Assembly (NCBI GenBank): GCA_021791145.1
Contig: JAJYXE010000018.1
Span: forward strand, 1 to 52,755
From: Actinomycetes bacterium
GTDB lineage: Bacteria > Actinomycetota > Acidimicrobiia > Acidimicrobiales > RAAP-2
Direction: 5' to 3'
DNA: 52,755 nucleotides
Shown: positions 11,236-21,648 of the stretch, one piece after another
How positions within the stretch are numbered: the stretch's first letter is position 1
Layout of the letters: every line of letters starts with the position of its first letter
Position numbers and translations under genes: made by a program
The notes under the pieces: model-generated
What the model saw: the letters and a program-made list of their open reading frames with translations, nothing else
Told to the model about the DNA's origin: nothing
The model's database searches: none

Positions 11236-13725
11236 TCACCTGAGCGTGATCGAGTCCCCCTGGGCGTCGACGGTCACGGTGGCGCCCTCTGGGTAGCGCC
11301 CGTCGAGGAGCGCCAGCGCCAGCGGGTCCTCGACCTCGCGCTGGATCACCCGCCGGAGCGGACGGGCCCCGAAGTCGGGGTCGTAGCCCTTTGCGGCCAG
11401 AGCCTTCTCCGCCTCCGGCGTGACCACGAGCGAGAGGCGACGCTCGGCGAGCCTCGTGCGCAGCCTGGCGAGCTGGATGCCCACGATCACCGCGAGGTCG
11501 CCCTCGGTGAGGGGGCGGAACCGCACGACTTCGTCGACGCGGTTCATGAACTCCGGCTTGAAGAAGGCAAAGGGATCGCCGGGCAGGTTGGACGTCATGA
11601 TCAGCACCGTGTTGGTGAAGTCGACCGTCCGCCCCTGGCCGTCGGTGAGCCTGCCGTCCTCGAGCACCTGCAGCAGGATGTTGAAGACGTCCGGGTGCGC
11701 CTTCTCGATCTCGTCGAGCAGCACGACCGCGTAGGGGCGACGGCGCACGGACTCGGTGAGCTGCCCACCCTCCTCGTAGCCGACATAGCCCGGGGGCGCG
11801 CCGATCAGCCGGGAGACCGCGTGCTTCTCCATGTACTCGCTCATGTCGATGCGCACCATCGCCCGCTCGTCGTCGAAGAGGAACTCTGCGAGCGCGCGTG
11901 CGAGCTCGGTCTTCCCGACGCCGGTCGGGCCGAGGAAGAGAAAGGAGCCGATCGGCCGGTTGGGGTCCGACAAGCCTGCCCGGCTCCGGCGGATCGCGTT
12001 CGCCACCGCGCTCACCGCTTGGTCCTGGCCCACCACGCGCGCGTGGAGCGTGTCCTCCATGCGGATGAGCTTGTCGACCTCACCTTGGAGAAGGCGCGAG
12101 ACCGGCACGCCCGTCCACCGGCTCACCACCTCGGCGACGTCCTCTGCGTCGACTTCCTCCTTCAAGAACCGCTGGTGCTCCTGGAGCTTGGCAAGTTCCT
12201 CGGTCGCCGCGTCGATGCGGCGCTCGAGTGACGGCAGCTCGCCGTAGCGGACGGCGGAGGCGCCGGCGAGGTCGCCGTCGCGCTCCATGCGCTCGGCGGA
12301 GGCCCTGCGCTCCTCCAGCTCTTCCTTGAGCGAGCGGATGGTGGCGATGGCCTGCTTCTCGGCCTGCCAGTGGGCGGTCATCGCGTTCGCCTGCTCGCGC
12401 AGCTCGGCCAGCTCCTGGTCGAGGCGTCCCAGCCGCTCGACGGACGCCTCGTCGGTCTCCTTCTCCAGCGCGACCTTCTCGATCTCGAGCTGCCGGATCC
12501 GCCGCGTCACCACGTCGAGCTCGGTCGGCATCGAGTCGATCTCGATCCGGAGCCTGCTCGCCGCCTCGTCGACGAGGTCGATCGCCTTGTCGGGAAGGAA
12601 CCGCCCGCTGATGTAGCGGTCGGACAGCACCGCTGCCGCGACGAGCGCCGCGTCCTGGATGCGCACGCCGTGGTGGACCTCGTAGCGCTCCTTCAGGCCC
12701 CGCAAGATCGCGATCGTGTCCCCGACGGACGGCTGGTCGACGAAGACCTGCTGGAACCGCCGCTCGAGCGCCGCGTCCTTCTCGATGTACTTGCGGTACT
12801 CGTCGAGCGTCGTCGCGCCGATGAGACGGAGCTCGCCGCGTGCGAGGAGGGGCTTGATCATGTTGCCGGCGTCCATCGCCCCCTCGGCCGCGCCCGCGCC
12901 GACGATCGTGTGGAGCTCGTCGACGAACGTGATGACCTGGCCCTCCGCGTCGGTGATCTCCTTCAGGACCGCCTTCAGTCGCTCCTCGAACTCGCCGCGG
13001 TACTTGGCGCCGGCGACCATGGAGCCGAGATCGAGCGCGACGACGCGCTTGTTCTTCAGCCCCTCGGGCACGTCGCCCGCGGTGATCCTGTTGGCCAGCC
13101 CCTCGACGATCGCGGTCTTGCCCACGCCCGGCTCGCCGATCAGGACCGGGTTGTTCTTGGTCCGCCGCGACAGCACCTGGATGACGCGGCGGATCTCCTC
13201 GTCCCGCCCGATGACCGGGTCGAGCTTGCCCTGGCGCGACAGCGCGGTCAGGTCCCGCCCGTAGCGCTCGAGCGCCTGGAAGGTCTCCTCGGGCGTCGGC
13301 GAGGTCACCCGGTGGCTGCCCCGCACCTCTCGCAACGCTGCGAGGAGCTGGTCGCGCGTGACGCCGAGCGCGTCAGCCCACGCGAGGAGCAGGTGCTCGA
13401 CCGAGACGTACTCGTCGCCCATGTCCCGGCGCAGCTCGTCGGCCAGCTCCAAGCCGTCGCGCGTCGCCCGCGCCATGCCGGGCTCGGAGCCGCCAACGGC
13501 GCGCGGCAACCTGGCCAGGCGCTCGCCCACGCTCCGCGCCACGGCCGCGGGGTCCGCCCCCAGCCGCGTGAGGATCGGGCGGGCGATGCTGTCGGGATCG
13601 GCGAGCAACGCGGCGAGCACATGGTCCGGCGTCACCTCGGCGTGGTGGGCCGCGGTGGCCTGCTGGGTGGCGGAGGCGAACGCCTCCCTCGTCTTCACGG
13701 TCCAACGTTCGGGGTCGATCGGCAT
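11236..13725 (-). CDS. clpB: ATP-dependent chaperone ClpB
   Basis: A 829-residue AAA+ disaggregase that works with DnaK to rescue aggregated proteins. In order: Clp-N domain (residues about 1-145), first AAA+ module with Walker A GEPGVGKT and [12 protein letters not shown], a coiled-coil middle domain (about 400-520, [15 protein letters not shown]), and second AAA+ module with [11 protein letters not shown] and [13 protein letters not shown]. It is somewhat shorter than E. coli ClpB (857); the segment between TSNL and [12 protein letters not shown] in module 2 is trimmed. It is the last gene of the dnaK group, with 102 bp between it and hspR. Confidence 0.97.
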   Translation of the reverse strand: MPIDPERWTVKTREAFASATQQATAAHHAEVTPDHVLAALLADPDSIARPILTRLGADPAAVARSVGERLARLPRAVGGSEPGMARATRDGLELADELRRDMGDEYVSVEHLLLAWADALGVTRDQLLAALREVRGSHRVTSPTPEETFQALERYGRDLTALSRQGKLDPVIGRDEEIRRVIQVLSRRTKNNPVLIGEPGVGKTAIVEGLANRITAGDVPEGLKNKRVVALDLGSMVAGAKYRGEFEERLKAVLKEITDAEGQVITFVDELHTIVGAGAAEGAMDAGNMIKPLLARGELRLIGATTLDEYRKYIEKDAALERRFQQVFVDQPSVGDTIAILRGLKERYEVHHGVRIQDAALVAAAVLSDRYISGRFLPDKAIDLVDEAASRLRIEIDSMPTELDVVTRRIRQLEIEKVALEKETDEASVERLGRLDQELAELREQANAMTAHWQAEKQAIATIRSLKEELEERRASAERMERDGDLAGASAVRYGELPSLERRIDAATEELAKLQEHQRFLKEEVDAEDVAEVVSRWTGVPVSRLLQGEVDKLIRMEDTLHARVVGQDQAVSAVANAIRRSRAGLSDPNRPIGSFLFLGPTGVGKTELARALAEFLFDDERAMVRIDMSEYMEKHAVSRLIGAPPGYVGYEEGGQLTESVRRRPYAVVLLDEIEKAHPDVFNILLQVLEDGRLTDGQGRTVDFTNTVLIMTSNLPGDPFAFFKPEFMNRVDEVVRFRPLTEGDLAVIVGIQLARLRTRLAERRLSLVVTPEAEKALAAKGYDPDFGARPLRRVIQREVEDPLALALLDGRYPEGATVTVDAQGDSITLR

Positions 13726-13827
13726 CAGCGGGCTGCTTCCACTCGGGGAGATCCTTCTTGTCCTACTTGGTTCATGCTTTCTTGCTTCATGCTTCTTTTT
13801 GCTTGCTCGTCGCTCGTCGCTCCTCCC

Positions 13828-14289
13828 TCAGATGCCGCGCCGCGTGGCGCGCGCGTAGGGGACCGGCGACGCATCGAATGGGACGAGGTCCCGCCGGTAG
13901 TGGCGGTGGACCCGGTCGATCGCCTCCATCGCCTCGGCGCGGGCCCGTTCGAGCTCGACGCGCAGCCGCGCGACCTCGCCCTCCAGCTCGAGCACCCGGC
14001 GCACGCCCTCGAGGTTCAACCCCGCGGCCGTGAGGTCCTGGATCCGGCGAAGCCGTTCGAGATCGCGCTCGGAGAAGCGGCGCGACCCGCCACTCGTGCG
14101 GGACGGGTCGAGGAGCCCCTTGCGCTCGTAGACGCGCAGCGTCTGGGGATGCACGCCGGCGAGCTCGGCGGCGACCGAGATCACGTAGACCGGCGCCGCT
14201 GTCGCACGCCTTGTGCGGGCATCACCGCCACGACGAGCGGCGACTCCCGGCTCGTGCGGCCCGTTGGCCGCGAGGCCCGCCATCCTCAT
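13828..14289 (-). CDS. hspR: Heat shock repressor HspR (MerR family)
   Basis: A 153-residue MerR-type regulator with VYVISVAAELAGVHPQTLRVYERKG, the HspR DNA-binding core, and a coiled coil (LELEGEVARLRVELERARAEA). In actinobacteria HspR binds HAIR boxes and represses the dnaK operon and clpB with DnaK as co-repressor. The ATG at 14289 overlaps the dnaJ stop. The first ~32 residues (Arg/Gly rich) are an extension, and an internal start nearer VYVIS is possible. It completes the conserved dnaK-grpE-dnaJ-hspR order. Confidence 0.93.
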   Translation of the reverse strand: MRMAGLAANGPHEPGVAARRGGDARTRRATAAPVYVISVAAELAGVHPQTLRVYERKGLLDPSRTSGGSRRFSERDLERLRRIQDLTAAGLNLEGVRRVLELEGEVARLRVELERARAEAMEAIDRVHRHYRRDLVPFDASPVPYARATRRGI

Positions 14290-15419
14290 GCCTCCGCCGG
14301 CTCACGCGGCGCGGGCTCGAGCGCTGCTGCCAGCCGCTCGAGCGCCGATCGCTGGTCGGCGGTCAGCGTCTTGGGCACGATGACGTCGACCCGGACGAGC
14401 AGATCCCCCGCCTTCGCACCGTTCTTGCCGCCACCTGCCGGCACGCCGCGCCCCTTCACCCGCAGGTGCGTCCCCGGCGCCGTCCCCGGCGGGACGCGCA
14501 CCGTGACGGGGCCGTCGAGCGTCGGCACCGCGACGGTCGTGCCGAGAGCGGCCTCTGGGAACGTGACCGGCACCGAGACCGTCAGGTTGCGTCCGCGGCG
14601 GCCGAAGCGCCGGTCGGCGCTCACGCGCACGACGACGTAGAGATCGCCCGCCGGGGCACTGCCCTGCCCTGGGGCACCGCGGCCCTTCACGCGGATCCGC
14701 TGCCCGTTCTCGACGCCAGGCGGGACCCTGACCTTCACGACCCGGTTGCGCCGTTCGGTCCCCGTGCCGTGGCAGGTGGGGCACGGGGTGTCCACGACCG
14801 TCCCGCGGCCGTTGCAGGTCGGGCAGACCGTGCTCAGCGAGAACAGCCCCTGGTTGTCGTCGAGCGTGCCCTTGCCGTTGCAGCGCGGGCAGGTGTGCGT
14901 CGAGGTCCCCGGCGCGGCACCCGAGCCGTTGCACGTGTGGCACCGGACGTCCTCGGGCACGTTGACCGAGGCCGTCACGCCGTTCACGGCGTCGGCGAAG
15001 GAGAGGTGCAACTCCGTCTCGACATCCGCGCCCCGCTGCGCGACGCGGCCGCGGCGCCGCGTCGATCTTGCGCCGAAGATGCCCCCGAAGAGGTCGCCGA
15101 GGTCGCCCAAGTCCTCGACCCTGAAGGTGGTCCCCCCCGGGGAGCCGAAGCCTCCGCCGAACCCGCCCCCGCCCAAGCCGCCGGCCATCGGTCCGAGACG
15201 GCGGACCTCGTCGTACTCCTTGCGCCGCGCGGCGTCACCGAGGACGTCGTAGGCGGCGCTGATCTCCTTGAAGCGCTCCTCGCTCCCGGGGTTCGCGTCA
15301 GGGTGGTACTGCTTGGCAAGCTTGCGGTAGGCGCGGGTGATCTCCTTGTCGGTGGCCGTGGACGGCACCCCGAGCACCTGGTAGTAGTCCTTCTCGAACC
15401 ACTCGCGTTGCGGAGCCAC
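14286..15419 (-). CDS. dnaJ: Chaperone protein DnaJ
   Basis: A type I J-protein of 377 residues that loads substrates on DnaK and stimulates its ATPase. It has the J domain with HPD (KQYHPDANPG, near residue 40), a Gly/Phe-rich linker, four zinc motifs CHTCNGSG, CPRCNGKG, CPTCNGRG and CPTCHGTG (about 160-225), and two beta-barrel substrate domains. The start is GTG at 15419, 3 bases after the grpE stop. Confidence 0.97.
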   Translation of the reverse strand: MAPQREWFEKDYYQVLGVPSTATDKEITRAYRKLAKQYHPDANPGSEERFKEISAAYDVLGDAARRKEYDEVRRLGPMAGGLGGGGFGGGFGSPGGTTFRVEDLGDLGDLFGGIFGARSTRRRGRVAQRGADVETELHLSFADAVNGVTASVNVPEDVRCHTCNGSGAAPGTSTHTCPRCNGKGTLDDNQGLFSLSTVCPTCNGRGTVVDTPCPTCHGTGTERRNRVVKVRVPPGVENGQRIRVKGRGAPGQGSAPAGDLYVVVRVSADRRFGRRGRNLTVSVPVTFPEAALGTTVAVPTLDGPVTVRVPPGTAPGTHLRVKGRGVPAGGGKNGAKAGDLLVRVDVIVPKTLTADQRSALERLAAALEPAPREPAEA

Positions 15420-15422
15420 GGT

Positions 15423-16202
15423 TCAACCCCTCACGCGGACCATGGCGGGGCGCAGCACTTGGCCCCGCCATCGGTAGCCCGCACGCAGCACTTCTTCTAC
15501 GACGACGCGGTGCGCGTCGTCACCGTCGCGCACATGCACGGCGGACTCACCGGACTCACCGGACTCACCGGGTTCGCCGGGTTCGCCGGGTTCGCCGGGC
15601 TCGCCAGCCCCATTGGCGCCACCGCCCTCGACGGCGGCCGCCTCCGCGTGGACGCCGTGCTCTCCCGTCGCTCCGACGTCCACGGCGTGCGCCTCGGAGT
15701 GCGCGACCGCGTCGTGGACCGTCGGGTCGAAGACGACCCCGACGGCGTCAAGGCGTTCGAGCCCTTCCCTCCCGAGAACGTCGAGCAACTGGCCGCGGGC
15801 CTGCCCGATCGCGCGGGCCTCTTCGGAGACGGGCTCGCCGGCTGTGCCGCCGGGACCGAGGTGCGCCCAGGCCAGGTCCAGGTTGTCCAGCACCGGAAGA
15901 AGCTTCGCGACGAGGTTGGCCTCGGCCCGCGCCGCCTGCTCCTGCTGGAGCCGCGCGACACGCTTGCGGTAGTTGTCGAAGTCGGCCTTCAGCCGTTGGA
16001 GCGAGTCGAGGTACTCGTCGCGCTGGGCGCTGATCGCTGCGACGTCGGCGAGGATCGGGCTGCCCTCAGACTGCGGTTCGACCTCGGCGGGTGCCCGAGC
16101 CTCGTCGGGCGAGACCGCCCGGGGCTCCTCCTCGCCCGGCGCGGCCTCTTCGACTCCGTCGTCGCTCCAGCGCTCGGCGACGTGGTCAGGCCGGCCGCTC
16201 AT
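15423..16202 (-). CDS. grpE: Nucleotide exchange factor GrpE with collagen-like insert
   Basis: GrpE releases ADP from DnaK. The 259 residues include an acidic N-terminal tail, the long dimer helix ([27 protein letters not shown], about 59-85), [12 protein letters not shown], and the C-terminal beta domain ending [15 protein letters not shown]. Between [10 protein letters not shown] and [14 protein letters not shown], where E. coli has a short beta loop, there is an insert of about 50 residues containing seven GEP/GES triplets. The start overlaps the dnaK stop (ATGA). Confidence 0.95.
   Translation of the reverse strand: MSGRPDHVAERWSDDGVEEAAPGEEEPRAVSPDEARAPAEVEPQSEGSPILADVAAISAQRDEYLDSLQRLKADFDNYRKRVARLQQEQAARAEANLVAKLLPVLDNLDLAWAHLGPGGTAGEPVSEEARAIGQARGQLLDVLGREGLERLDAVGVVFDPTVHDAVAHSEAHAVDVGATGEHGVHAEAAAVEGGGANGAGEPGEPGEPGEPGESGESGESAVHVRDGDDAHRVVVEEVLRAGYRWRGQVLRPAMVRVRG
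15542..15604. repeat. 9-bp tandem repeat inside grpE
   Basis: Seven 9-bp units (three cggactcac, three cgggttcgc, one cgggctcgc) code on the minus strand for GEP x4 and GES x3. The array length is a multiple of three, so the grpE frame survives gain or loss of units. Confidence 0.95.
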
Positions 16203-18040
16203 TGCTCGTCGACGATCTCGGCGTCGACGACCTCACCTTCGGAAGGCTCCTCGGACGGCGCTGGCTCACCGGCCGTCGGGCCGCCCGAGGTCGAGGCGCT
16301 CTGCGACGCCTGCTCGTAGAGACGCTGCGAGAAGCTCTGGCTGGCGGACATGAGACGCTCGGTCGCGCTCTTGATGGCCTCGACGTCGGTCCCCGACAGC
16401 GCGTCCTTCACGCCCTGGAGCGCGCTCGTCACGTCGTCCTTCTCGGAGCCCTGGAACTTGTCGCCCTGCTCGCGCAGGAGCTTCTCGGTCTGGTACACGA
16501 GGGTGTCCGCGGTGTTGCGCACCTCGGCCTCCTCGCGCCGGCGCCGGTCGTCCTCGGCGTGCGCCTCGGCGTCGCGGACCATCCGCTGGATGTCCTCCTT
16601 GGCGAGCGCGGACTGCCCGGTGATCGTCATCGACTGCTCCTTGCCCGTCGCGCGGTCCTGTGCGGAGACGTGCACGATCCCGTTGGCGTCGATGTCGAAG
16701 GTGACCTCGATCTGCGGGATGCCGCGCGGGGCGGGGGGAAGGTCGACGAGCTGGAACTTGCCGAGCGTCTTGTTGTACATCGCCATCTCGCGCTCGCCCT
16801 GGAGCACGTGGATCTCCACGGACGGCTGGTTGTCCTCCGCCGTGGTGAAGACCTCTGACCGCTTGGTGGGGATGGTCGTGTTGCGCTCGATCAGGCGGTG
16901 CATCACCCCGCCCTTGGTCTCGATGCCGAGGCTGAGCGGCGTCACGTCGAGGAGGAGCACGTCTTTCACCTCGCCCTTCAAGACGCCCGCCTGCACCGCT
17001 GCACCGACCGCCACCACCTCGTCGGGGTTCACGCCCTTGTGCGCCTCCTTGCCGGTGAGATCGTGGACGAGCTCCTGGACGGCGGGGATGCGCGTCGAGC
17101 CGCCGACCAGCACGACGTGGTCGATGTCGGAGGTCTTCAGGCCCGCGTCCTTGATCGCGGCCTCGAAGGGGCCGCGGCACTGCTCCACCAGGTCGTGGGT
17201 GAGCTCGTTGAACTTCGCCCGCGTGAGCTTCACGTCGAGGTGCTTCGGGCCCTCTGACGTCGCGGTGATGAACGGGAGGTTGATCTGGGTCTCTTGGACC
17301 GAGGAGAGCTCGATCTTCGCCTTCTCGGCGGCCTCCTTGAGGCGCTGGAGGGCCATCTTGTCATTCGACAGGTCGACGCCCTCGGTGTCCTTGAAGGTCT
17401 TGACCAGCCAGTCGATGACCTTCTGGTCCCAGTCGTCGCCGCCGAGGTGCGTGTTGCCCGAGGTCGACTTCACCTCGAAGACGCCCTCGCCGATCTCGAG
17501 GATCGAGACGTCGAAGGTGCCGCCGCCGAGGTCGAAGACGAGGACCGTCTGGTCCTTCTCCTCCTTGTCCAGCCCGTAGGCGAGCGCCGCCGCGGTCGGC
17601 TCGTTGATGATCCGCAGCACCTCGAGGCCGGCGATCTGACCCGCTTCCTTGGTCGCCGTGCGCTGCGCGTCGTCGAAGTAGGCCGGCACGGTGATCACCG
17701 CCTGGCTCACCGTGTCGCCCAGGTACGCCTCGGCGTCGCGCTTGAGCTTGCCCAGGATCCGTGCCGAGATCTCCTGCGCGGTGTAGCCCTTGCCGTCGAT
17801 TGTGACGGTCCACTTGGTGCCCATGTGGCGCTTCACCGACCGGATGGTGCGGTCCGGGTTGGTGATCGCCTGACGCTTGGCGACCTCGCCGACGAGCACC
17901 TCGCCGGTCTTGGAGAACCCGACCACCGAAGGGGTGGTGCGGGACCCCTCCGCGTTGGGGATGACGACGGGCTCGCCCGCCTCCAGCACGCTCACCACCG
18001 AGTTGGTCGTACCCAGGTCGATTCCAACCGCCTTGGCCAT
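16199..18040 (-). CDS. dnaK: Chaperone protein DnaK (Hsp70)
   Basis: A 613-residue Hsp70. The ATPase domain begins [19 protein letters not shown] and includes [29 protein letters not shown] and [15 protein letters not shown]; the linker [19 protein letters not shown] leads to the substrate-binding domain and lid. The tail is acidic and ends in EIVDEQ, without the EEVD of eukaryotic forms. ATG at 18040 is the first gene of the heat-shock operon. Confidence 0.98.
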   Translation of the reverse strand: MAKAVGIDLGTTNSVVSVLEAGEPVVIPNAEGSRTTPSVVGFSKTGEVLVGEVAKRQAITNPDRTIRSVKRHMGTKWTVTIDGKGYTAQEISARILGKLKRDAEAYLGDTVSQAVITVPAYFDDAQRTATKEAGQIAGLEVLRIINEPTAAALAYGLDKEEKDQTVLVFDLGGGTFDVSILEIGEGVFEVKSTSGNTHLGGDDWDQKVIDWLVKTFKDTEGVDLSNDKMALQRLKEAAEKAKIELSSVQETQINLPFITATSEGPKHLDVKLTRAKFNELTHDLVEQCRGPFEAAIKDAGLKTSDIDHVVLVGGSTRIPAVQELVHDLTGKEAHKGVNPDEVVAVGAAVQAGVLKGEVKDVLLLDVTPLSLGIETKGGVMHRLIERNTTIPTKRSEVFTTAEDNQPSVEIHVLQGEREMAMYNKTLGKFQLVDLPPAPRGIPQIEVTFDIDANGIVHVSAQDRATGKEQSMTITGQSALAKEDIQRMVRDAEAHAEDDRRRREEAEVRNTADTLVYQTEKLLREQGDKFQGSEKDDVTSALQGVKDALSGTDVEAIKSATERLMSASQSFSQRLYEQASQSASTSGGPTAGEPAPSEEPSEGEVVDAEIVDEQ

Positions 18041-18103
18041 CGCGCTACCTGCCTCTCTCGCGCCCCGGGCGCGCCCAGTTCCTGCTCGACTCTTACCACT
18101 ATC

Positions 18104-18132
18104 AGTATAGCAAAGTTGAGTCTTTGCGTTAC
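18104..18132 (-). promoter_or_regulatory. Probable dnaK promoter
   Basis: On the minus strand a good -10, TATACT, lies at 18109-18104, about 64 bases before the dnaK ATG, with a weak TGTAAC 18 bp further up. Local sequence is unusually AT-rich. A single TTGAGT half-site (18116-18121) resembles half of the HspR HAIR box, but the second half is not recognisable. Confidence 0.5.
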
Positions 18133-18281
18133 AGATTTATTGATGTCTGCGGTTGGTCAACACCCGATCGGTGCCGCAGCTTCCCGCCCGGACCCGATCA
18201 CCTCGTGAACTGCAGGAATTGGGCCCTGATACCCCAGTTGCACCACGAAGTCCGGGCATTTCGGGCGCGACGCCGCACAGG

Positions 18282-18294
18282 TACGCTCGTCGGA
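18282..18294 (+). promoter_or_regulatory. -10 element for leaderless gpmA
   Basis: TACGCT at 18282-18287 is followed by 7 bases and then the gpmA GTG. No ribosome-binding site is present, so transcription probably starts at the start codon. Confidence 0.55.
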
Positions 18295-19050
18295 GTGCTC
18301 GACCTGGTCCTCCTCCGGCACGGCGAGTCCGAGTGGAACGCCCGCAACCTCTTCACGGGCTGGACCGACGTCGACCTCACCCCTGCAGGAGAGGCGGAGG
18401 CGGTCCGGGCCGGAGAGCTGCTGGCGGCGGAGGCATCCTTGGACCTGCGCCTGCTCCACACCTCCGTGCTCACCCGCGCGATCCGCACCGCCAACCTGAC
18501 CCTCGACGCCGCGGGCCGGCCATGGCTCCCCGTCCGGCGGCACTGGCGGCTCAACGAGCGCCACTACGGCGACCTCCAGGGCCTCGACAAGAAGGAGACC
18601 GCGGAGCGCTTCGGCCCCGAGCAAGTGAAACTGTGGCGACGCAGCTACGAGGTCCCCCCGCCCGAGCTTCCGCCCGGGGACCCGCGGCACCCCGCCAGCG
18701 ACCCCCGCTACCGCGACGTCCCCTCACACGTCCTGCCGGCCACCGAGTGCCTCGCGGACGTCGTCGCCCGGGTGCTCCCCTACTGGGACGACGTGATCGT
18801 GCCCGACCTGCGCGCCGCCGGCGCGAGGGGTGGCGCGGTGCTGGTGGTCGCCCACGGCAACAGCATCCGCGCGCTCCGAAAGCACCTCGACGCGATCTCC
18901 GACGACGACATCCCCGGCCTCGACATCCCGACCGGGATCCCCTTTCGGTACCGGTTCGACGACGACCTCGGCGTGCACGAGGCCGCCTACCTCGGCGACC
19001 CCGACGCGGCGCGGCGGGCGGCGGAGGCCGTCGCGAGGCAAGCCGGCTGA
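18295..19050 (+). CDS. gpmA: 2,3-bisphosphoglycerate-dependent phosphoglycerate mutase
   Basis: A glycolytic enzyme that interconverts 3- and 2-phosphoglycerate through a phosphohistidine. The 251-residue length fits the dPGM family. It begins [23 protein letters not shown] with the active His in RHGE, followed by [33 protein letters not shown] and [14 protein letters not shown] with the second His. The GTG at 18295 is chosen because it starts directly at the first beta strand and has a TACGCT element 7 bases upstream. Its last ~327 bases are also open on the opposite strand as the tail of amt. Confidence 0.95.
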   Translation: MLDLVLLRHGESEWNARNLFTGWTDVDLTPAGEAEAVRAGELLAAEASLDLRLLHTSVLTRAIRTANLTLDAAGRPWLPVRRHWRLNERHYGDLQGLDKKETAERFGPEQVKLWRRSYEVPPPELPPGDPRHPASDPRYRDVPSHVLPATECLADVVARVLPYWDDVIVPDLRAAGARGGAVLVVAHGNSIRALRKHLDAISDDDIPGLDIPTGIPFRYRFDDDLGVHEAAYLGDPDAARRAAEAVARQAG

Positions 19051-20517
19051 CCTGACCCGGCCCGCCGCACCGACGATCGCGTCGACCACCTCGGCGAGCT
19101 GCTCCTCGCTCAACCACTGCACCGCCGCAGGGACCCGGTGGTGGTCGACCTGCTCGTCGTGGATCGCGAAGTCGCCGGCGTCGAGGAGCTCGTCGCGCTC
19201 GCGCAGCCCGCGACAGACGAGCTTCACGACGAAGAGGAGGAGCGCGGTCGCCGCGGCGGTGAAGCCGACGACCCAGCAGGCGGCGAGGAGCTGCTCCCAT
19301 GCCTGGTGCCACGAGCCGGTGTACACGAGGCCCCCGACCGACACGGCGCCCTTCCCGGCGAAATGCCGGCCGGTGACCCCGTACTCGATCATCGAGGGGT
19401 CCGCGAGGATGCCGACGAGGAGCCCTCCGCACAGCCCGGCGATGCCGTGGGTGTAGACGACCCCGAGGGCGTCGTCCACCTTCGAAAAGGGCCGGATCCT
19501 CGGCAGGAACGCCATCGCGGTCCACACCACCGACGCGCAGAGGACCCCGATCGCCAGCGCGCCGTACCCGTTCACCCACCCCGCGGCCGGCGTGATGCCA
19601 ACCAAGCCGCAGACCATGCCGTTGACCGCGCCGGCGAAGGTGGGCTTGCGGCTCTTGCCGAGCGTCATGTCCGCGCCCATCCAGGTGAGGAGTGCCGCGG
19701 CGGTCGCGACGTTCGTGTTGAGCACCGCTGAGGCGGCGTCCACCCCGGCGTAGAACGGGTCGCCGCCATTGAAGCCGTTCCATCCGAGCCAGAGGATCCC
19801 TGCGCCGACGGCGACCAGCAGCATGTTGTGCGGGCTCGTCGAGCTGCGGTCTTTGCGGGCACGCGGGCCGACCATCGCCGCGGCGACGAACCCGGCCACG
19901 CCGGCGGCGAGGTGGATGACGTAGCCGCCCGAGTAGTCGACCGCGCCCTTCTGCGCGAAGTACCCGCCGCCCCACAGGAGCGCCGCGTTCACCGTGTAGA
20001 CGAAGGTGGTCCACAGCGGCACGAAGAGGAGCCACGCCTTGAACTTCATGCGGCCGAGCACGCTCCCGAGGAAGAGCAGCGGCGTGATCGCCGCGAACAC
20101 GAATTGGAAGTACGCGAGCGTCGACGTGGAGTAGTGGAAGGGGATCAGCGAGTTCGCGCCGGACCTCGCCTGCGACTGCTCGACGGGGCTCCCGAGGATG
20201 GAGCCCGGCCTCCCGACGAGGTCGCCCAGGAAGGAGCCCGCGGGACCGAGGTGCGCGAAGGTGCCGAAGCTCATGTCGTAGGCCCACAGCACCCACACGA
20301 CGAGGACGAGGCTGAAGCCCGCGAACGCCATCAGCATGGTGTTGACGACCCACTTGCGCTGCACGAGGCCGCCGTAGAGGACGGCGAGCCCGGGAAGGCA
20401 CATGAGCCCGACGAGGGTCGCGGCCACGAGCTGCCACGCGTTGTCCCCCGGGCTCAGCCAGTGGGGATAGGCAAGGTTCGCCGCGTCCAGCACCACGTTG
20501 CCCCTCCCGTCCGCCAC
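18724..20517 (-). CDS. amt: Ammonium transporter (Amt family) with 3' end running antisense into gpmA
   Basis: A polytopic Amt channel with about 11 membrane helices from [24 protein letters not shown] to [18 protein letters not shown]. Family marks are [39 protein letters not shown] and [14 protein letters not shown] (pore His). The cytosolic tail continues through [18 protein letters not shown] (about residue 490), but there is no stop codon until 18724. The last ~109 codons therefore lie antisense to gpmA and read as a composition shadow of it. The real end may be near 19055, with the stop lost. The start is GTG at 20517; a GTG at 20496 behind GGGAGGGG is a good alternative. No glnK neighbour is seen. 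Confidence 0.88.
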   Translation of the reverse strand: MADGRGNVVLDAANLAYPHWLSPGDNAWQLVAATLVGLMCLPGLAVLYGGLVQRKWVVNTMLMAFAGFSLVLVVWVLWAYDMSFGTFAHLGPAGSFLGDLVGRPGSILGSPVEQSQARSGANSLIPFHYSTSTLAYFQFVFAAITPLLFLGSVLGRMKFKAWLLFVPLWTTFVYTVNAALLWGGGYFAQKGAVDYSGGYVIHLAAGVAGFVAAAMVGPRARKDRSSTSPHNMLLVAVGAGILWLGWNGFNGGDPFYAGVDAASAVLNTNVATAAALLTWMGADMTLGKSRKPTFAGAVNGMVCGLVGITPAAGWVNGYGALAIGVLCASVVWTAMAFLPRIRPFSKVDDALGVVYTHGIAGLCGGLLVGILADPSMIEYGVTGRHFAGKGAVSVGGLVYTGSWHQAWEQLLAACWVVGFTAAATALLLFVVKLVCRGLRERDELLDAGDFAIHDEQVDHHRVPAAVQWLSEEQLAEVVDAIVGAAGRVRSAGLPRDGLRRPPRRVGVAEVGGLVHAEVVVEPVPKGDPGRDVEAGDVVVGDRVEVLSERADAVAVGDHQHRATPRAGGAQVGHDHVVPVGEHPGDDVREALGGRQDV

Positions 20518-20596
20518 CGTCTTCGTGGTGAGTATGAAGGCACGGCGTTTCTGCGGTGCGACGCGGGTGTTTCCTCAGGATGAACTGTCGAGGGAG

Positions 20597-20690
20597 ACGG
20601 GGAGCTGGGCGAGGGAGCTGGGCGTGCGACCGGGGAGCTGGGCGAGGGAGCCGGGCGTGCGACGGGGAGCTGGGCGAGGGAGCGAGCGAG
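20597..20690. repeat. ~32-bp tandem repeat between amt and the CNMP-binding gene
   Basis: About 2.6 units of a 32-33-bp sequence (core ggggagctgggcgaggga) lie between the divergent amt and the cyclic-nucleotide-binding protein gene. The array is non-coding and sits in the shared upstream region. Confidence 0.8.
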
Positions 20691-20716
20691 GCTCGCCCGG
20701 GGTGGGCCGCCCGCAC

Positions 20717-20730
20717 TACCCTGGTCGCCC
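20717..20730 (+). promoter_or_regulatory. -10 element for leaderless CNMP-binding gene
   Basis: TACCCT at 20717-20722 lies 8 bases before the GTG, with no ribosome-binding site in between. Confidence 0.45.
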
Positions 20731-21165
20731 GTGGCCCGCGCTCGTGAGAAGCTCGACCTCTCGTCGATCTGGCTGTTCTCCACGTGCACCGCGCGCGAGC
20801 TCCGGGCCGTGGCGCGTGCCCTCGACCAGGTCACGGCGCCCGCCGGCACCGTGCTGTGCGAGGAAGGGACGATCGGACGCGAGTTCTTCTTCATCGTCGA
20901 AGGGCATGCGTCGGTGAAGCGGAACGGCAGGAAGGTGGCGCTCCTCGGGCCTGGCGACTACTTCGGGGAGCTCGCGCTGCTCGACCGTGGCCCGCGATCT
21001 GCGACCGTCGTCGCCGACACGGACATGGTCCTGCTCAACATGAGCCAGCGAGAGTTCTACGGGCTGCTCGAAGACGTCCCCCCGCTCGGAAGGAAGCTGC
21101 TCGCGGCCATGGCGGCCCGGCTCCGTGACGCGGACTCCAAGGTGTCCGCGCTGATCTCGCACTGA
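20731..21165 (+). CDS. Cyclic nucleotide-binding domain protein
   Basis: A 144-residue protein that is essentially one CRP/CNMP-binding domain: APAGTVLCEEGTIGREFFFIVEGHASV, then LGPGDYFGELALLDRGPRSATVVADTD, the phosphate-binding cassette with GELALL and RSATV. There is no helix-turn-helix, so it is a stand-alone sensor and not a CRP-type regulator. The following F420-type gene starts 9 bases after its stop, which suggests an operon. Ligand and partner are unknown. Confidence 0.9.
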   Translation: MARAREKLDLSSIWLFSTCTARELRAVARALDQVTAPAGTVLCEEGTIGREFFFIVEGHASVKRNGRKVALLGPGDYFGELALLDRGPRSATVVADTDMVLLNMSQREFYGLLEDVPPLGRKLLAAMAARLRDADSKVSALISH

Positions 21166-21174
21166 CCGCCGGCG

Positions 21175-21606
21175 ATGGAACTGCAAGACGGCCTCACCTT
21201 CGCCCGCGACCGCAGCCAGGGCGTCCTCGTCACTCGCCGGTCCGACGGCCGGCCGCAGCTCTCCAACATCCTCTACCACCTGAGCGGCAGCGACGACCCG
21301 GTCGTGCGGATCTCGGTCACCGACACCAGGGCCAAGACGCGCAATCTCCGACGCGACCCTCTCGCTTCGCTCTACGTCCCCGGCGAGTCCTTCTGGGCCT
21401 ACGTGGTCCTCGACGGCACGGCCGAGCTGTCGGACGTCGCCGCGGCGCCCGACGACGACACCGTCGAGGAGCTCGTAGCCCTCTACCGCGCGATCCGGGG
21501 GGAGGAGCACCCCGACTGGGCCGAGTACCGCGATGTCATGGTGGCGGAACGTCGGCTCGTCGCTCGGTTGCGGCCGACGCACGCGTACGGCATCGTCGCG
21601 CGCTAG
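21175..21606 (+). CDS. PPOX-class F420-dependent oxidoreductase (Rv1155-like)
   Basis: A 143-residue split-barrel flavin/deazaflavin protein. It closely follows the Rv1155 pattern that I recall: DGRPQLSNILYHL, RAKTRNLRRDPLASLYV, APDDDTVEELVALYRAI and EYRDVMVAERRLVARL, ending HAYGIVAR. Such enzymes bind coenzyme F420, which supports an F420-making actinobacterium. The substrate is unknown. The TAG stop lies in a cgctag hexamer that recurs at the end of the convergent gene. Confidence 0.9.
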   Translation: MELQDGLTFARDRSQGVLVTRRSDGRPQLSNILYHLSGSDDPVVRISVTDTRAKTRNLRRDPLASLYVPGESFWAYVVLDGTAELSDVAAAPDDDTVEELVALYRAIRGEEHPDWAEYRDVMVAERRLVARLRPTHAYGIVAR

Positions 21607-21648
21607 CCCCGCGCCAATCGCGAGCCCCGCGCCAATCGCGAGCGCTAG
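21601..21648. repeat. Two 18-bp repeats between convergent genes, flanked by cgctag
   Basis: Two identical units of ccccgcgccaatcgcgag (21607-21624 and 21625-21642) fill the gap between two convergent genes. Each side is bounded by cgctag, which contains the TAG stop of the gene on its own side. Confidence 0.9.

Noticed and set aside
18110..18135. HspR HAIR box upstream of dnaK
   Set aside because: Only one TTGAGT half-site is present; the second half of the inverted repeat does not match, so a full site cannot be claimed.
18124..18294. Longer gpmA product starting at 18124
   Set aside because: The extra N-terminus has no PGM similarity and covers the dnaK promoter region; GTG at 18295 starts at the first strand and has a proper -10 element.
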